Shown here one piece after another: positions 39,210 through 48,000 of a stretch of 64,000 nucleotides of DNA. Position 1 is the first letter of the stretch, and every line of letters begins with the position of its first letter. A program made the position numbers and the translations under genes. This DNA comes from a virus: positions 17,675-81,674 of IMG/VR virus record IMGVR_UViG_3300024353_000005. The stretch is one strand, 5' to 3'. Below the pieces are notes generated by a model that saw nothing but the letters and a program-made list of their open reading frames with translations, was not told where the DNA came from and searched no databases.

Positions 39210-39401
39210 TTACTCTGCCGATCCATAAGTGTCAAATTCCCCAGTCTCAAGATATCTTTTAAGCTGGGCCTGCGTTTCCTTTTTCGTCTTGTATAGTGCT
39301 GATATAAGGTTAGGATACTTTCGCTTGTCCCAGTAAACAGCGAAGTTCCAGCCTTTTTTATCGCCCAGAGTTCCCCTGGCTACTTCTGTTTTGGTAATCA
39401 T
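39210..39401 (-). CDS. Hypothetical protein, 63 aa
   Basis: GAGGAGGTG before ATG. Reads MITKTEVARGTLGDKKGWNF, AVYWDKRKYPNLISAL. Possibly a small alpha-beta protein; unrecognised. Confidence 0.55.
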   Translation of the reverse strand: MITKTEVARGTLGDKKGWNFAVYWDKRKYPNLISALYKTKKETQAQLKRYLETGEFDTYGSAE

Positions 39402-39442
39402 TTTAACACCTCCTCAAAATTTTTTGTAAGTGTAAAGAGTAT

Positions 39443-39592
39443 TTAAGTTCTTTTTGCTGGGATTATAAGTGAATATAAATTATTTCCTAAGTGTAGCTGA
39501 AAGTTATGCCAGCCTATTAAGCGATAATAAGCAAAGACTGTTTTATCTCGTCTATTGCTGTAATACCTTTTAGTAAGTTTAGGCCATCTCAT
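39443..39592 (-). CDS. Small basic protein, 49 aa
   Basis: Starts MRWPKLTKRYYSNRRDKTVF with TGGAGG upstream. Basic and aromatic. Unknown. Confidence 0.5.
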   Translation of the reverse strand: MRWPKLTKRYYSNRRDKTVFAYYRLIGWHNFQLHLGNNLYSLIIPAKRT

Positions 39593-39633
39593 TTTTAGTA
39601 CCTCCATCGAGTTTTATAAAGTGTAAAGTCTAT

Positions 39634-39939
39634 TTAAGCGTTCCCAAGTTCTCTATCTAAGTTTTTAACAAGTTTTCCCTCGCCCTCGAATGTAAAGCCC
39701 AGGCGTGCATATTTTTTGCAAAAGGCTTTATCGCTTGCTCTTATAAAGTTCCTAAGCTGTTTTAGCAAGTCCGAATTGTCGAAGGGTAAGCCATACCAGC
39801 CATTTAAACCGCCATTGTGTAAGATCGTTTCTCCTTCTTCTGTAAGTATATCGGGGCAGTCTGAGTTTACCCATTCCGCAGAAGCTCTTTTTAAGGTTAT
39901 GGTATTTTTGCCTCGCCAGTCCTCAAAGTAGTATCTCAT
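39634..39939 (-). CDS. Hypothetical protein, 101 aa
   Basis: MRYYFEDWRGKNTITLKRAS, ETILHNGGLNGWYGLPFDNS. GAGGAGGTG precedes it. No family recognised. Confidence 0.58.
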   Translation of the reverse strand: MRYYFEDWRGKNTITLKRASAEWVNSDCPDILTEEGETILHNGGLNGWYGLPFDNSDLLKQLRNFIRASDKAFCKKYARLGFTFEGEGKLVKNLDRELGNA

Positions 39940-40036
39940 TATTTATCACCTCCTCGCCTTTAAAGTTTACCTCAATTTATAGAGTTACTATATTTTATAG
40001 CAAGTTTATCAAGTTAAGTTAAAAGTCCGCACTCTG

Positions 40037-40195
40037 TCAAGTTTTCGCCTTAGCAAGCCTCAATAAGTCCTCGTCTTTAACCCTCTGCACTTGCCCCGTC
40101 TTTTTGCAAGTGATAAGTGGCAAGCCATCCCTAAAGCCTGTCAAGGTCCAGTTTCGCTTGTTAAGTTTAAATTTTAGACCGATTTTTATAGTCAT
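40037..40195 (-). CDS. Small hypothetical protein, 52 aa
   Basis: MTIKIGLKFKLNKRNWTLTG: beta-rich start then basic helix (RVKDEDLLRLAKAKT). Unknown. Confidence 0.5.
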   Translation of the reverse strand: MTIKIGLKFKLNKRNWTLTGFRDGLPLITCKKTGQVQRVKDEDLLRLAKAKT

Positions 40196-40212
40196 TTTTT
40201 AAGTCCTCAAGT

Positions 40213-40368
40213 TTACTTCCTATCTTTTAAAAGAGTCTTTACCGCCTCAAGTCTTTTGTTATCTTCTGGCGTGTTAAGTAGCTGTAATATAGAAAGTGCC
40301 TTCCTCATGTTTTTAAGTTCCCAAGTCGCTCGATCTCCGAGGATATTTTTTGCCTCTTGTAAAGTCAT
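40213..40368 (-). CDS. Conserved small phage protein (GDRATWELKNM), 51 aa
   Basis: MTLQEAKNILGDRATWELKN, then ALSILQLLNTPEDNKRLEAV. I recall this pattern as recurring in phage genomes; two helices, no function known. Confidence 0.6.
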   Translation of the reverse strand: MTLQEAKNILGDRATWELKNMRKALSILQLLNTPEDNKRLEAVKTLLKDRK

Positions 40369-40382
40369 CTCAAGTCACCTCC

Positions 40383-40541
40383 TCAAGTTTTAAGCTCCTG
40401 GCAAGTCCTGCAAATTCCCTTCTCCGCCTCCTTGTCATCCAAAGCATAACCGCACTGCTTGCAAGTCCCGAAGCCCTTATAAACCCGAATCTTGCTCGCC
40501 AGCTTAGTCTTTCGCCCTGTAAGGTATATTCTGCCCTTCAT
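40383..40541 (-). CDS. Small zinc-ribbon protein, 52 aa
   Basis: CKQCGYALDD and CRTCQELKT flank a short loop: a zinc ribbon with basic N-terminus. Unknown. Confidence 0.55.
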   Translation of the reverse strand: MKGRIYLTGRKTKLASKIRVYKGFGTCKQCGYALDDKEAEKGICRTCQELKT

Positions 40542-40585
40542 TTTAGCGTCACCGCCTTTGTGATAGGTTATTTTAGCTAATTATA

Positions 40586-40912
40586 TCAATCTGTCTTTTC
40601 TTCTTCTTTGTCTTGCAAATACCTTGCTACCTCTTCAAGTGCGAACCAAGCTAGAGCATTTTTAAAGGTCTCATCATCAACAATACTATCTACACAACCA
40701 AAAGAAGATATAACCTCAGTGGGTCTCTGCCCTAATTGCTCTGATACTTCGTTTAGCTGCTCCCATATTTCTGGAGCATATTCATCGTAAAACTCGACAG
40801 TATCTTTGTAATAAGTAAATCCCGCATAGCCATCGTTTGCATTTCTAACACCAAGTAAATCCTCTTCTGTCATTCCAGAGTGATTTTTTACTGCTTTGAT
40901 AAGTTCTGTCAT
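40586..40912 (-). CDS. Conserved phage hypothetical protein, 108 aa (DUF7222-like)
   Basis: GVRNANDGYAGFTYYKDTVE and FKNALAWFALEEVARYLQD recall a phage family with a GFxxFTYYxDTxxF block and an ALAWFALEE end. Acidic overall; function unknown. Confidence 0.62.
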   Translation of the reverse strand: MTELIKAVKNHSGMTEEDLLGVRNANDGYAGFTYYKDTVEFYDEYAPEIWEQLNEVSEQLGQRPTEVISSFGCVDSIVDDETFKNALAWFALEEVARYLQDKEEEKTD

Positions 40913-40952
40913 TTTAAAGCACCTCCTATCGCTTTTAGATTTTTAAAGTCCT

Positions 40953-41192
40953 TTAGTCCTTAACAATAACAAGCTCGCTTTTTATTTTAGCAAGTGCCAA
41001 GTTATCACTTTTGCAGTCTGGGCAAGTCAAAACCTTGTCAAGTGGGAGCATAAATAAATCGCCTCTTGTCCCTCCACTCTCCCAGTCGCAATCTTGACAA
41101 ACTATAAACTCGCCTTGTCTTTTCTTATAGTCTTTGTCTGCAATGTCTACTAAGTCCTTACGCCTTAACATTTTTAGCGCCTCCTTTATCAT
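40953..41192 (-). CDS. Zinc-ribbon protein, 79 aa
   Basis: CQDCDWESGG and CPDCKSDNLA form a zinc ribbon in the middle; a helical start. Unknown. Confidence 0.58.
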   Translation of the reverse strand: MIKEALKMLRRKDLVDIADKDYKKRQGEFIVCQDCDWESGGTRGDLFMLPLDKVLTCPDCKSDNLALAKIKSELVIVKD

Positions 41193-41314
41193 TTAATTTT
41201 GTTAAGCAATCTAATCTTTAATCGCTCCGCTATCGCATAAGATAAAATATGCCAGCCCCGTTCCCCGTCTATCTTTTCAAGTATGCGATATAAGCAAATG
41301 TAAAGTAAAATCAT
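41189..41314 (-). CDS. Small hypothetical protein, 41 aa
   Basis: MILLYICLYRILEKIDGERG: hydrophobic start and basic end. ATGA overlap with the zinc-ribbon gene. Unknown. Confidence 0.45.
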   Translation of the reverse strand: MILLYICLYRILEKIDGERGWHILSYAIAERLKIRLLNKIK

Positions 41315-41326
41315 TTTAAATATCTC

Positions 41327-41749
41327 CTAGAGTAGCTTTTTTAGTAACCTATAGCCTATATTCCCATATTGCTTTTTAACAAAACTGTAAGTCGAGACTC
41401 CAGATGGGGTCTCTATTAGCTTATCGAATCTTACGGGGTCTATAGTCTTTGTCCCCAGCATCAGCCCGACTCGACAGACTGGGATATCAAAACCGAAGAT
41501 CTTTTTAAATAGTGGCCTGACCTTGTCAAAAAATATAGTCTGTCTTTGTCTTTTTAGACAGTTATTATATGCTTGAGTAATTTCCTTAGCAGTTTTTGTA
41601 CTCAAAAACTCTTGAGCCTCCTGGTATACTCCTTTGTATGTTCTAGCCGTTGCTCGGAATAGTGTTATATTTTCCAGTCCCTCAACATAGACTTTTTTAC
41701 TATTCGCAATATAGAATGTAATCCCAGCTTTTTTAAATTCTCTTTTCAT
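41327..41749 (-). CDS. Hypothetical protein, 140 aa
   Basis: Basic mixed protein (AGITFYIANSKKVYVEGLEN; FDKVRPLFKKIFGFDIPVC; SYSFVKKQYGNIGYRLLKKL). No motif recognised. Confidence 0.55.
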   Translation of the reverse strand: MKREFKKAGITFYIANSKKVYVEGLENITLFRATARTYKGVYQEAQEFLSTKTAKEITQAYNNCLKRQRQTIFFDKVRPLFKKIFGFDIPVCRVGLMLGTKTIDPVRFDKLIETPSGVSTYSFVKKQYGNIGYRLLKKLL

Positions 41750-41763
41750 TTTAAAAACCTCCT

Positions 41764-41970
41764 TTAGTATGTAACATGAGGATATATCTTCCTAAGCTGT
41801 AAGGTTACAATATAGAGTCGTCCCTCTTTTCTTATGGTATGCTTAAAATTTTTCTGCAATAATCTGGCCTGGTATCTATCCGAAGTAATAACGCAAGGGT
41901 ATCCCTGGCTGTAAGCACTAAAATATCTGGGCCTGACTGTCTTAGCATATTCTCTATTATAGTGTAACAT
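41764..41970 (-). CDS. Hypothetical basic protein, 68 aa
   Basis: MLHYNREYAKTVRPRYFSAY, then DRYQARLLQKNFKHTIRKEG. Basic beta-alpha protein; unknown. Confidence 0.55.
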   Translation of the reverse strand: MLHYNREYAKTVRPRYFSAYSQGYPCVITSDRYQARLLQKNFKHTIRKEGRLYIVTLQLRKIYPHVTY

Positions 41971-41983
41971 TTTAAATCGCCTC

Positions 41984-42412
41984 CTATTCGTTCCAGTCTG
42001 CTCGCCTTGAACGCTTTAGTTTACTCAAAGCATAACTGTCAGCCTGATATTCTCTTCTCCTCTCAGGCCATCTATTATAGTCCTTATTATTAGAGCGGTC
42101 TATGCTATGCTTTAGCTCATGATATATTAAGAAGCGGATCTCATTGTGCAAGTTATGCAAGGTATATTTAGCTAATAATTCTTTACGTCCTTGATAGTAA
42201 CAGTCTGTATATCCTTCTTTTATGCGAATTTTAGCCCCAGCTATGGAGAGAGTTATTTTATAGCTCCCATCAAAGTAGGAGTAGCAATGGGAGAAGGAAG
42301 TGCGGTTATCTATACTTACAGATAGTCCTTGTCTGTCTATCTTTTCATTCTTGACTATATTCCAGAATAACTGCTTGACTAATTTCTTTTCTACTTCCTG
42401 TCTCTTCATTTT
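41984..42412 (-). CDS. Zinc-metalloprotease-like (HELKH) protein, 142 aa
   Basis: ATG 42412 (GGGAGGCGG upstream). RFLIYHELKHSIDRSNN is an HExxH helix; a later EYQADSYAL may supply a third ligand. SprT-like size. It may cut proteins on DNA or be structural; unknown. Confidence 0.62.
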   Translation of the reverse strand, partial: KMKRQEVEKKLVKQLFWNIVKNEKIDRQGLSVSIDNRTSFSHCYSYFDGSYKITLSIAGAKIRIKEGYTDCYYQGRKELLAKYTLHNLHNEIRFLIYHELKHSIDRSNNKDYNRWPERRREYQADSYALSKLKRSRRADWNE

Positions 42413-42423
42413 AACCGCCTCCC

Positions 42424-42543
42424 TTAAAATATACAGAGTACCACTATCACCATCAAACCTAAATAAACTAAACCTACTAAACCTAACAGATTGACTTCGC
42501 CTTTGCTTCTCCTTGCCCTTGTATCTTGTTTTATCGTTCTCAT
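42424..42543 (-). CDS. Small membrane peptide, 39 aa
   Basis: Basic start (MRTIKQDTRARRSKGEVNLL) and one membrane helix; GGAGGAAAAG before ATG 42543. First gene of the minus operons. Confidence 0.5.
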   Translation of the reverse strand: MRTIKQDTRARRSKGEVNLLGLVGLVYLGLMVIVVLCIF

Positions 42544-42567
42544 CGTCTTTTCCTCCTTCCACTCTAT

Positions 42568-42595
42568 AGCTTACCACAAAATCCCGAAATGTCAA
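42568..42595 (-). promoter_or_regulatory. Probable promoter at the head of the minus strand operons
   Basis: Minus strand: TTGACA (42595-42590), 16 bp, TAAGCT (42573-42568). The -35 box and spacer (TTTCGGGATTTTGTGG) resemble the promoter at 38501, but the -10 is poor. Confidence 0.55.
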
Positions 42596-42637
42596 GGGTC
42601 TTTTTTAAAATAAATTTTTTGCCTTAACTAATAATAT

Positions 42638-42708
42638 ACTATTGTAATATATGTATAGAGAAAAACTGGGATACTCCAGCCCGTAGCATACAATTATAAT
42701 ACAATAGT
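42638..42708. repeat. Inverted repeat at the divergence region
   Basis: ACTATTGTAATATA (42638-42651) and TATAATACAATAGT (42695-42708) are inverted copies with one mismatch, 43 bp apart. Between them CTGG-GATACT-CCAG can form a small hairpin. Could be a regulator or replication site. Confidence 0.5.
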
Positions 42709-42746
42709 GAGCGAATAAAATACTGGTATAAATACAAAATAATATA

Positions 42747-42863
42747 ATGAGCAGTAACAGGGAGATAGAGGGAGAGAACCGCTCCGACGCTGGCCGACGA
42801 CGATGGGCGACAAACGTGCTTGAGCTGGCGGAGGCGATAAAATGTCATAACTGTAATGGCTAA
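42747..42863 (+). CDS. Possible 38-aa peptide in a GC-rich island
   Basis: ATG 42747 opens MSSNREIEGENRSDAGRRRW, then ATNVLELAEAIKCHNCNG to TAA. Its G+C is much higher than the surrounding DNA. There is no ribosome site, so it may be a fragment of a lost gene or non-coding. Confidence 0.3.
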   Translation: MSSNREIEGENRSDAGRRRWATNVLELAEAIKCHNCNG

Positions 42864-43044
42864 CGAAACTTATGAGCGATTTCCGAAAATTAGAGTGAAA
42901 ATGGTGGTGGGTGGGTATCTATATATGCACATTCATATACTTTTTATGGTGATTGTATTTAACTCTTTTTATTCATTAGAGTTAGGACATTTATTACCTT
43001 AGCTCGCTTTGCAGTATTATTCAAAGGTTTGATTTAGCCCAGAT

Positions 43045-43217
43045 TTACTATATCCTGTAGTAAGATTTATGCTTGGTAGAGTCTTACTATATTCTATAGC
43101 AACTTTTATCTCTTGTTCTACTGCATAGAACAGTTGTTCTATCTTATAGAACATTTTGATGGTACTGTTCACTTTTCTATATTGTTCACTTAATATTGAA
43201 CATTAGATATATCTTAT
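43045..43217. promoter_or_regulatory. Cluster of five to six operator-like palindromes before the structural genes
   Basis: Two types alternate: TTACTATATCCTGTAGTAA (43045-43063) and TTACTATATTCTATAGCAA (43084-43102); then GTTCTACTGCATAGAAC (43115-43131), GTTCTATCTTATAGAAC (43136-43152) and GTTCACTTAATATTGAAC (43184-43201), with a partial ATCTTATAGTAAC after it. All are 17-19 bp with 5-7 bp arms, as for dimeric repressors or activators. Confidence 0.7.
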
Positions 43218-43619
43218 AGTAACTCGTTACCTAACAGTATAGCCTCAATGTAATATTTCGTTTGGCAATCATTTTTAGTGACTTAAAGAAATAAGATTAT
43301 CTAGTTTTATACAGCTCCCTATAGGTTTTCATACAACTTATAAGTAGTAATTGATAGTTCCAGATTTCTGTAGTGCCTGGGATCACATCTTAACTTTCTG
43401 CGGAAAAATCAGAAAAGTTCCAAAATTCACAGGTAGAGGTTATAGTATCTCGGCTTTTTGCGAGAGATTCAAAGAAAGCAGCCTCCATAACTGGTTCAAA
43501 ATACTTGAATTAAATTATTTTAAAATTTTACTTATAATTTTCCGACTTTTTACGTATAATAGTAGTGAGGGGTATTGAACCCCAATATCTTTTTTTGGTC
43601 TTAATTTGACAATTTAGGA
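43202..43619. other. Leader region before the portal gene
   Basis: No convincing gene. A TATAAT box lies at 43555-43560 without a good -35 box. GGGGT-ATTGA-ACCCC (43569-43583) followed by a run of seven T after ATATC may be a weak terminator or attenuator just before the portal gene. Confidence 0.4.
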
Positions 43620-43625
43620 GTGAAT

Positions 43626-44978
43626 TTGACCTTTCCTTTCTTTAATAGGCATAAGCGAGAAAAAGACAAGCTTATTGCCGAGATACAAGATTTACAGAAA
43701 AAAGCAGTTCAAGAACCCAAAATAGACCCAGCATCCTATATTCACGATTATAGTGAAAGTGATGAAACTAAGGGTAGGGATACTCGTGTTAGCTACTCGA
43801 TGCTGGAGCAGATATACAAGAAAGAATCTTGGGTGAGAGCATGCGTAGATGTTATAGTTAGAACCGCCACCTCAAATGGGTGGCGTTTACTTTCTATAGA
43901 GAGTAAAATTGACTTAAAAGGAGCTGAGTTAAGCAAAGCTTTATCCTCAAATTTAAAAATAATGGCTTTAAAGGACTTGCTAGAAGAACCCAATGCGGAT
44001 GACACATTTTCAGATATAGTCGCTGAAATTATCACAGATTTGCATATTTATGGCGATGCTTATGTTGAGGTTGTAAGAGATAAGGCTACTGATTTGCCAG
44101 TAGCCCTTTATAATGTATATTGTCCATCAATGAGAATCAAAGTTGACGAGCATGGTCGGGTGTTGGGTTATGTTCAGGTTTTTGATTGGCAGATAGTTGC
44201 CGAGTTTAAACTTAACCAGATTATCCATTTTAGACTAATTAATCCTGGTTCAGAAGTTTATGGCTTATCACCTCTGGAAAGTTTAATCATACCCATTGAA
44301 ACCGATCTTTATGCTCAAGCATATAACAAAAACTTTTTCAAAAATGATGCGACACCAAGATTGCATGTTGATTTAGGTAATTGTACGCTACCTCAGTTAA
44401 AGAGAATGAGGGAATATTGGCGAACTGTTTATAAGGGTAGTGGTAAATCCCATAAAACAATTATAACTGAGGGTGGGGCAAAAATAACTCCCATCGGAAC
44501 TCCTCCAAAGGATATGGAGTTCTTGAATCAGAGGAAATTTAACCGAGATGAGATTTTGGCTGTTCTCGGTGTGCCTCCGATTATGGTTGGAATAGTTGAA
44601 AGTTCAAACAGGGCAAACTCAAAAGAACAAGCAAATGCTTTTAAAACAGAGAAAATTATTCCACTTCAAAAAATGGTAGCAGCCAAATTAAATAAGCTAT
44701 TGATTTCTGAGTTCACAAATAAATACACTTTCAAATTCGCTGAATTAGATTTGCGAGATGCTTTGGATGCAGCAAGGATAGACCAGATGGATTTGAAAGC
44801 TGGAATTCGTGATATTGAGGAAGTTCGCAGAGACAGGGGATTACCTCCCAAGAAGAAACATTCGATTGAGCAAGAAGAAATTGAAGAGCCACAGGAAAAG
44901 CCAAAAAAGAAGACCAAAAGAGATAAGAAGTCGAAGAAGATTATCAGATTTTTGAAAGAAGACAAGGAAAGGGAATAG
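43626..44978 (+). CDS. Phage portal protein (HK97-like family)
   Basis: About 450 residues. Characteristic portal segments: YSMLEQIYKKESWVRACVDV, IITDLHIYGDAYVEV, IIHFRLINPGSEVYGLSPLE, FFKNDATPRLHVDL, and the ILAVLGVPPIMVGI clip region; the C-terminus is a Lys/Glu tail. Portals form the 12-fold ring through which DNA is packaged. The start is set at TTG 43626 because AGGAG (43615-43619) is then 6 bp away; the GTG at 43620 would touch the ribosome site. No terminase gene precedes it in this window. Confidence 0.9.
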   Translation: MTFPFFNRHKREKDKLIAEIQDLQKKAVQEPKIDPASYIHDYSESDETKGRDTRVSYSMLEQIYKKESWVRACVDVIVRTATSNGWRLLSIESKIDLKGAELSKALSSNLKIMALKDLLEEPNADDTFSDIVAEIITDLHIYGDAYVEVVRDKATDLPVALYNVYCPSMRIKVDEHGRVLGYVQVFDWQIVAEFKLNQIIHFRLINPGSEVYGLSPLESLIIPIETDLYAQAYNKNFFKNDATPRLHVDLGNCTLPQLKRMREYWRTVYKGSGKSHKTIITEGGAKITPIGTPPKDMEFLNQRKFNRDEILAVLGVPPIMVGIVESSNRANSKEQANAFKTEKIIPLQKMVAAKLNKLLISEFTNKYTFKFAELDLRDALDAARIDQMDLKAGIRDIEEVRRDRGLPPKKKHSIEQEEIEEPQEKPKKKTKRDKKSKKIIRFLKEDKERE

Positions 44979-45054
44979 GCGGGTAAATTGAGTTTACTCA
45001 GCGAAAAAAAAGATAACTCAATTTAGGGCTGGCACGAAATAAGGTTTGCCCGCC
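44978..45054 (+). other. Structured RNA between portal and ligase genes
   Basis: GGCGGGTAAA (44978-44987) pairs with TTTGCCCGCC (45045-45054) and, inside, AAATTGAGTT (44985-44994) pairs perfectly with AACTCAATTT (45015-45024); the three A bases are shared, so the helices compete or stack. It begins at the last base of the portal TAG stop. It may control translation of the next gene, which lacks a ribosome site. Confidence 0.6.
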
Positions 45055-45074
45055 CTCCTAATATTTTAAAAAAT

Positions 45075-48000
45075 ATGAAAGAAAATACCAAAAAAGATTT
45101 AATAGTTCATCCCAGAAAGATAACTCCTGATATGAAAGCAGTTAAATTATCGGAGGTTGTTTCAGTTGTAGATTCATTTGTAATAAAAAATCCATTTCTA
45201 TTTTTGACAGGTGGGATAGTTAATCGGAATAAAACGAAGGGCGACTTTGATATTTTGTATCGGGCTGAGTATTTACCAGATAGGATGCTCCAAGAAATTA
45301 AAGAAAGACTAATGAATAGACTCAATGACGATTTGAGAAGTCGGAGTCACCTGATGACAGATGCCTACCATGGCCCTTTTACCTCAAATATCCCATTGGG
45401 AAAGTTACAAGTAACTAAAGTAGAAGAAAAGGCAGAGAAAAAATCTTATATCCCAGTCGGTTCTTCTGGTGTTGAAATGGGAGAAGATATTCACTTAAAT
45501 GATATTCTGAAAGGTCTTTCCTCTTTTGTATTTGAAGAAAAGTTTCTATGGTTAGTTGGCGAACTACCAGCAAATGGCGAAACCAAAAAATATATTGATT
45601 TTGTTTTTTGCTATCCAAAACTTCCATTATCTATTTCGGTTGCCCTTAAGTTTAGAATATGGAGAGCACTCCCCAAAGAATACTGGCATCGAATTAGGTA
45701 TCGGTTCGACACGAACTTCGAGCCATCCGATACAGATATTTGTCTTGGGAAATTAGAATTTATTTTAAATCCAGAATTTAATATAGTTGAGATGAGCTTG
45801 AAAAATTTAACTGCTAAACAAAGAGCTGCATCACCAGAAATAAGAGCTCAAGCAAAAGCCTCGTCGGAAGAAGACAAAGTTAAACTGTTTAGATTTTATT
45901 TACCGCTTAAACCAATTAGAGGATATTTCCCAAGGGAAAGACAGACTATCGGTTTATTTGTATCAATTGTAACAGATGAAAGTAAAGGGCCTTGGTATTC
46001 GACAAAGAAGTATGATGGATTAAATCTGGAGTTTCATTACGATAAAGGCAAAGCAACAATTATTAGCGAAGATGGAGAAGACAATACTGGTAGGTTTCCA
46101 AAGTTAATTGAAGAATTGAAGGAACTCGGTGCAGATAATTTTTCTTTTATAGCAGAAATAGAGTTATGGAAAACGGTGGATGGAGAATTGAAACATCAAC
46201 CGAGAGAAGCTGTTATAGGGAGAGTTCACAGGAAAGGCGAACCAGACGAAACTGGTTTGGTCGCAAATGTTTACGATATAACCTATCTGAATGGTAAAGA
46301 TATTCATAATGAGCCATTTGAAAAACGATTGCAAGCTTTGAAGTCTTTAAAATTTTTACAGGCAACTTGGAGAAAACCAAATTTAAAATATAAACTAAAT
46401 AGAGCACCAGCAGTCTTGAGCAAGTCAGCAGAAGATATTAGAAAGCATACACAATTTTTAAGAAAACTTGATGGTTCAGAAGGAAATGTAATTAAACTCT
46501 CATCTGCCAAATATAGATTGGATGGGAAAAGAAGTAATCAATGGAAATTCCATAACTCTGGAACTGCTAATGTAATTGTTATAGAAGCCATAGAAACAAA
46601 AGTGAAAAACATATGGAATTATCTTTTTGGACTTGACCCGCAGGATAAGAAAGTCCCAGAAAAACTTTTGGTTGAAATTGGTGGAAAGAAATATCTCAAG
46701 GTGGGAAAAACATTTTCTTCTGCTCGACCAATGAAAAAGGGCGATGTATTTTTGCTAGAATATGAAACTCTTAATTTGGAACGAAATGAAAAAACCGATG
46801 AAATAAAGGTAACGGCTTGGGCACCGAGGGAATTGGGAAAAGTTGAAGAAAAAGTTGATACAATAGATAATGCTGTGAGGAAAGCGAAAGCTGGATTAGT
46901 ATTTCAAGAAAAAATAATTCCAGTGGAAGGAGAAATTATTTACAAGATTGGATTAACTCCAGATTTGGAAAAACAAGTCTTGCTTTATAAGGAAGTTCCA
47001 GCCGAGGATAAAGGCCCTTATAAATATATCTGTCATCATCATTGGAGAGGCAAGAGCTGTCATACTGATTTACGTATTGTAGCAAAGCGTGGCGAATATG
47101 CAATTGGTTGGACGATAGATGATTTGATAAAGGGTGCTATTAAAGAGCCAGTAGTAACTATGAAGGAAGCGAAAAGAATTGAGAAAGAAGGCAAAGCATT
47201 TAAGATAGATTGGAAAACTGGAAAATTCGCTATGCGGAGAACTGCTGCTGGACAAGTAAAACCGACTGAATTACGAGCACACGAAAAAGCCAGAATACCA
47301 ATTGAATGGATGGAAGTTCAAGGAGTCGCTCCTGCTGGAACAGTTGGGGCAACAAAGGAGTATCCAGCTGTATTTTTAATTATAGATAAGGGTAAGGCAC
47401 AATACTTGACACAAAAGCCAGCTTTTCACGAATATTGGATGGATGGCACGCTAAAAGGCAGATTGGTTTTTCGCAGATTAGAGCAGAAAGCTTTTAAAAG
47501 TTTAGTGGAGAGGGGAATTTTACCAGAGTATATCTTGAATAGTTTTAATGCTTCATTGGCTTATGTAAATAAGGAACTCAATCCAACTGAAATTAATTGG
47601 GTTCCATTGACTAAGAATGGTTGTATAGTATTTAGGAAATCTGATTTAAGAAAAATTATTTTGCCACCGTCGGAAATTCCAGAAGGGAAACCTCGTGTAG
47701 GAGTTTTCTGGGTTGCGATTCAACCTATTGTGCAAGTTCCTTATGTTATTTCAAGACGAGCAGTAAATAAGAAGTGGGTTCCACCAAAAGGCTTTTCAGC
47801 ATTACCGTTAAATTTGAAAAAGAAAGTTCCAGAAGAGTTTAAATACTGGACAAAAACAAAAATAGGCGAAAGACGAAAAATTAGGGATGCTTATTTTGAA
47901 TATTTGAAAAAGCAACCGAAAAAGAAAAAAGTAGTAGAGAAGAAAGTGGGAACATTTCCATTTGCATTACATTGGCATTGGTTTCGTGGTCCAGTAGTTG

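Noticed and set aside
42413-42595. N-terminal extension of the HELKH protein
   Set aside because: A strong ribosome site sits at the inner ATG 42412, and the extension only reads another frame of the membrane-peptide gene at 42424-42543.
42639-42848. 69-codon minus-strand frame
   Set aside because: It covers the inverted repeat and GC-rich island without ribosome site or recognisable protein features.
43351-43578. 75-codon plus-strand frame with TTG start
   Set aside because: No ribosome site and low-complexity end; kept only as part of the leader region.
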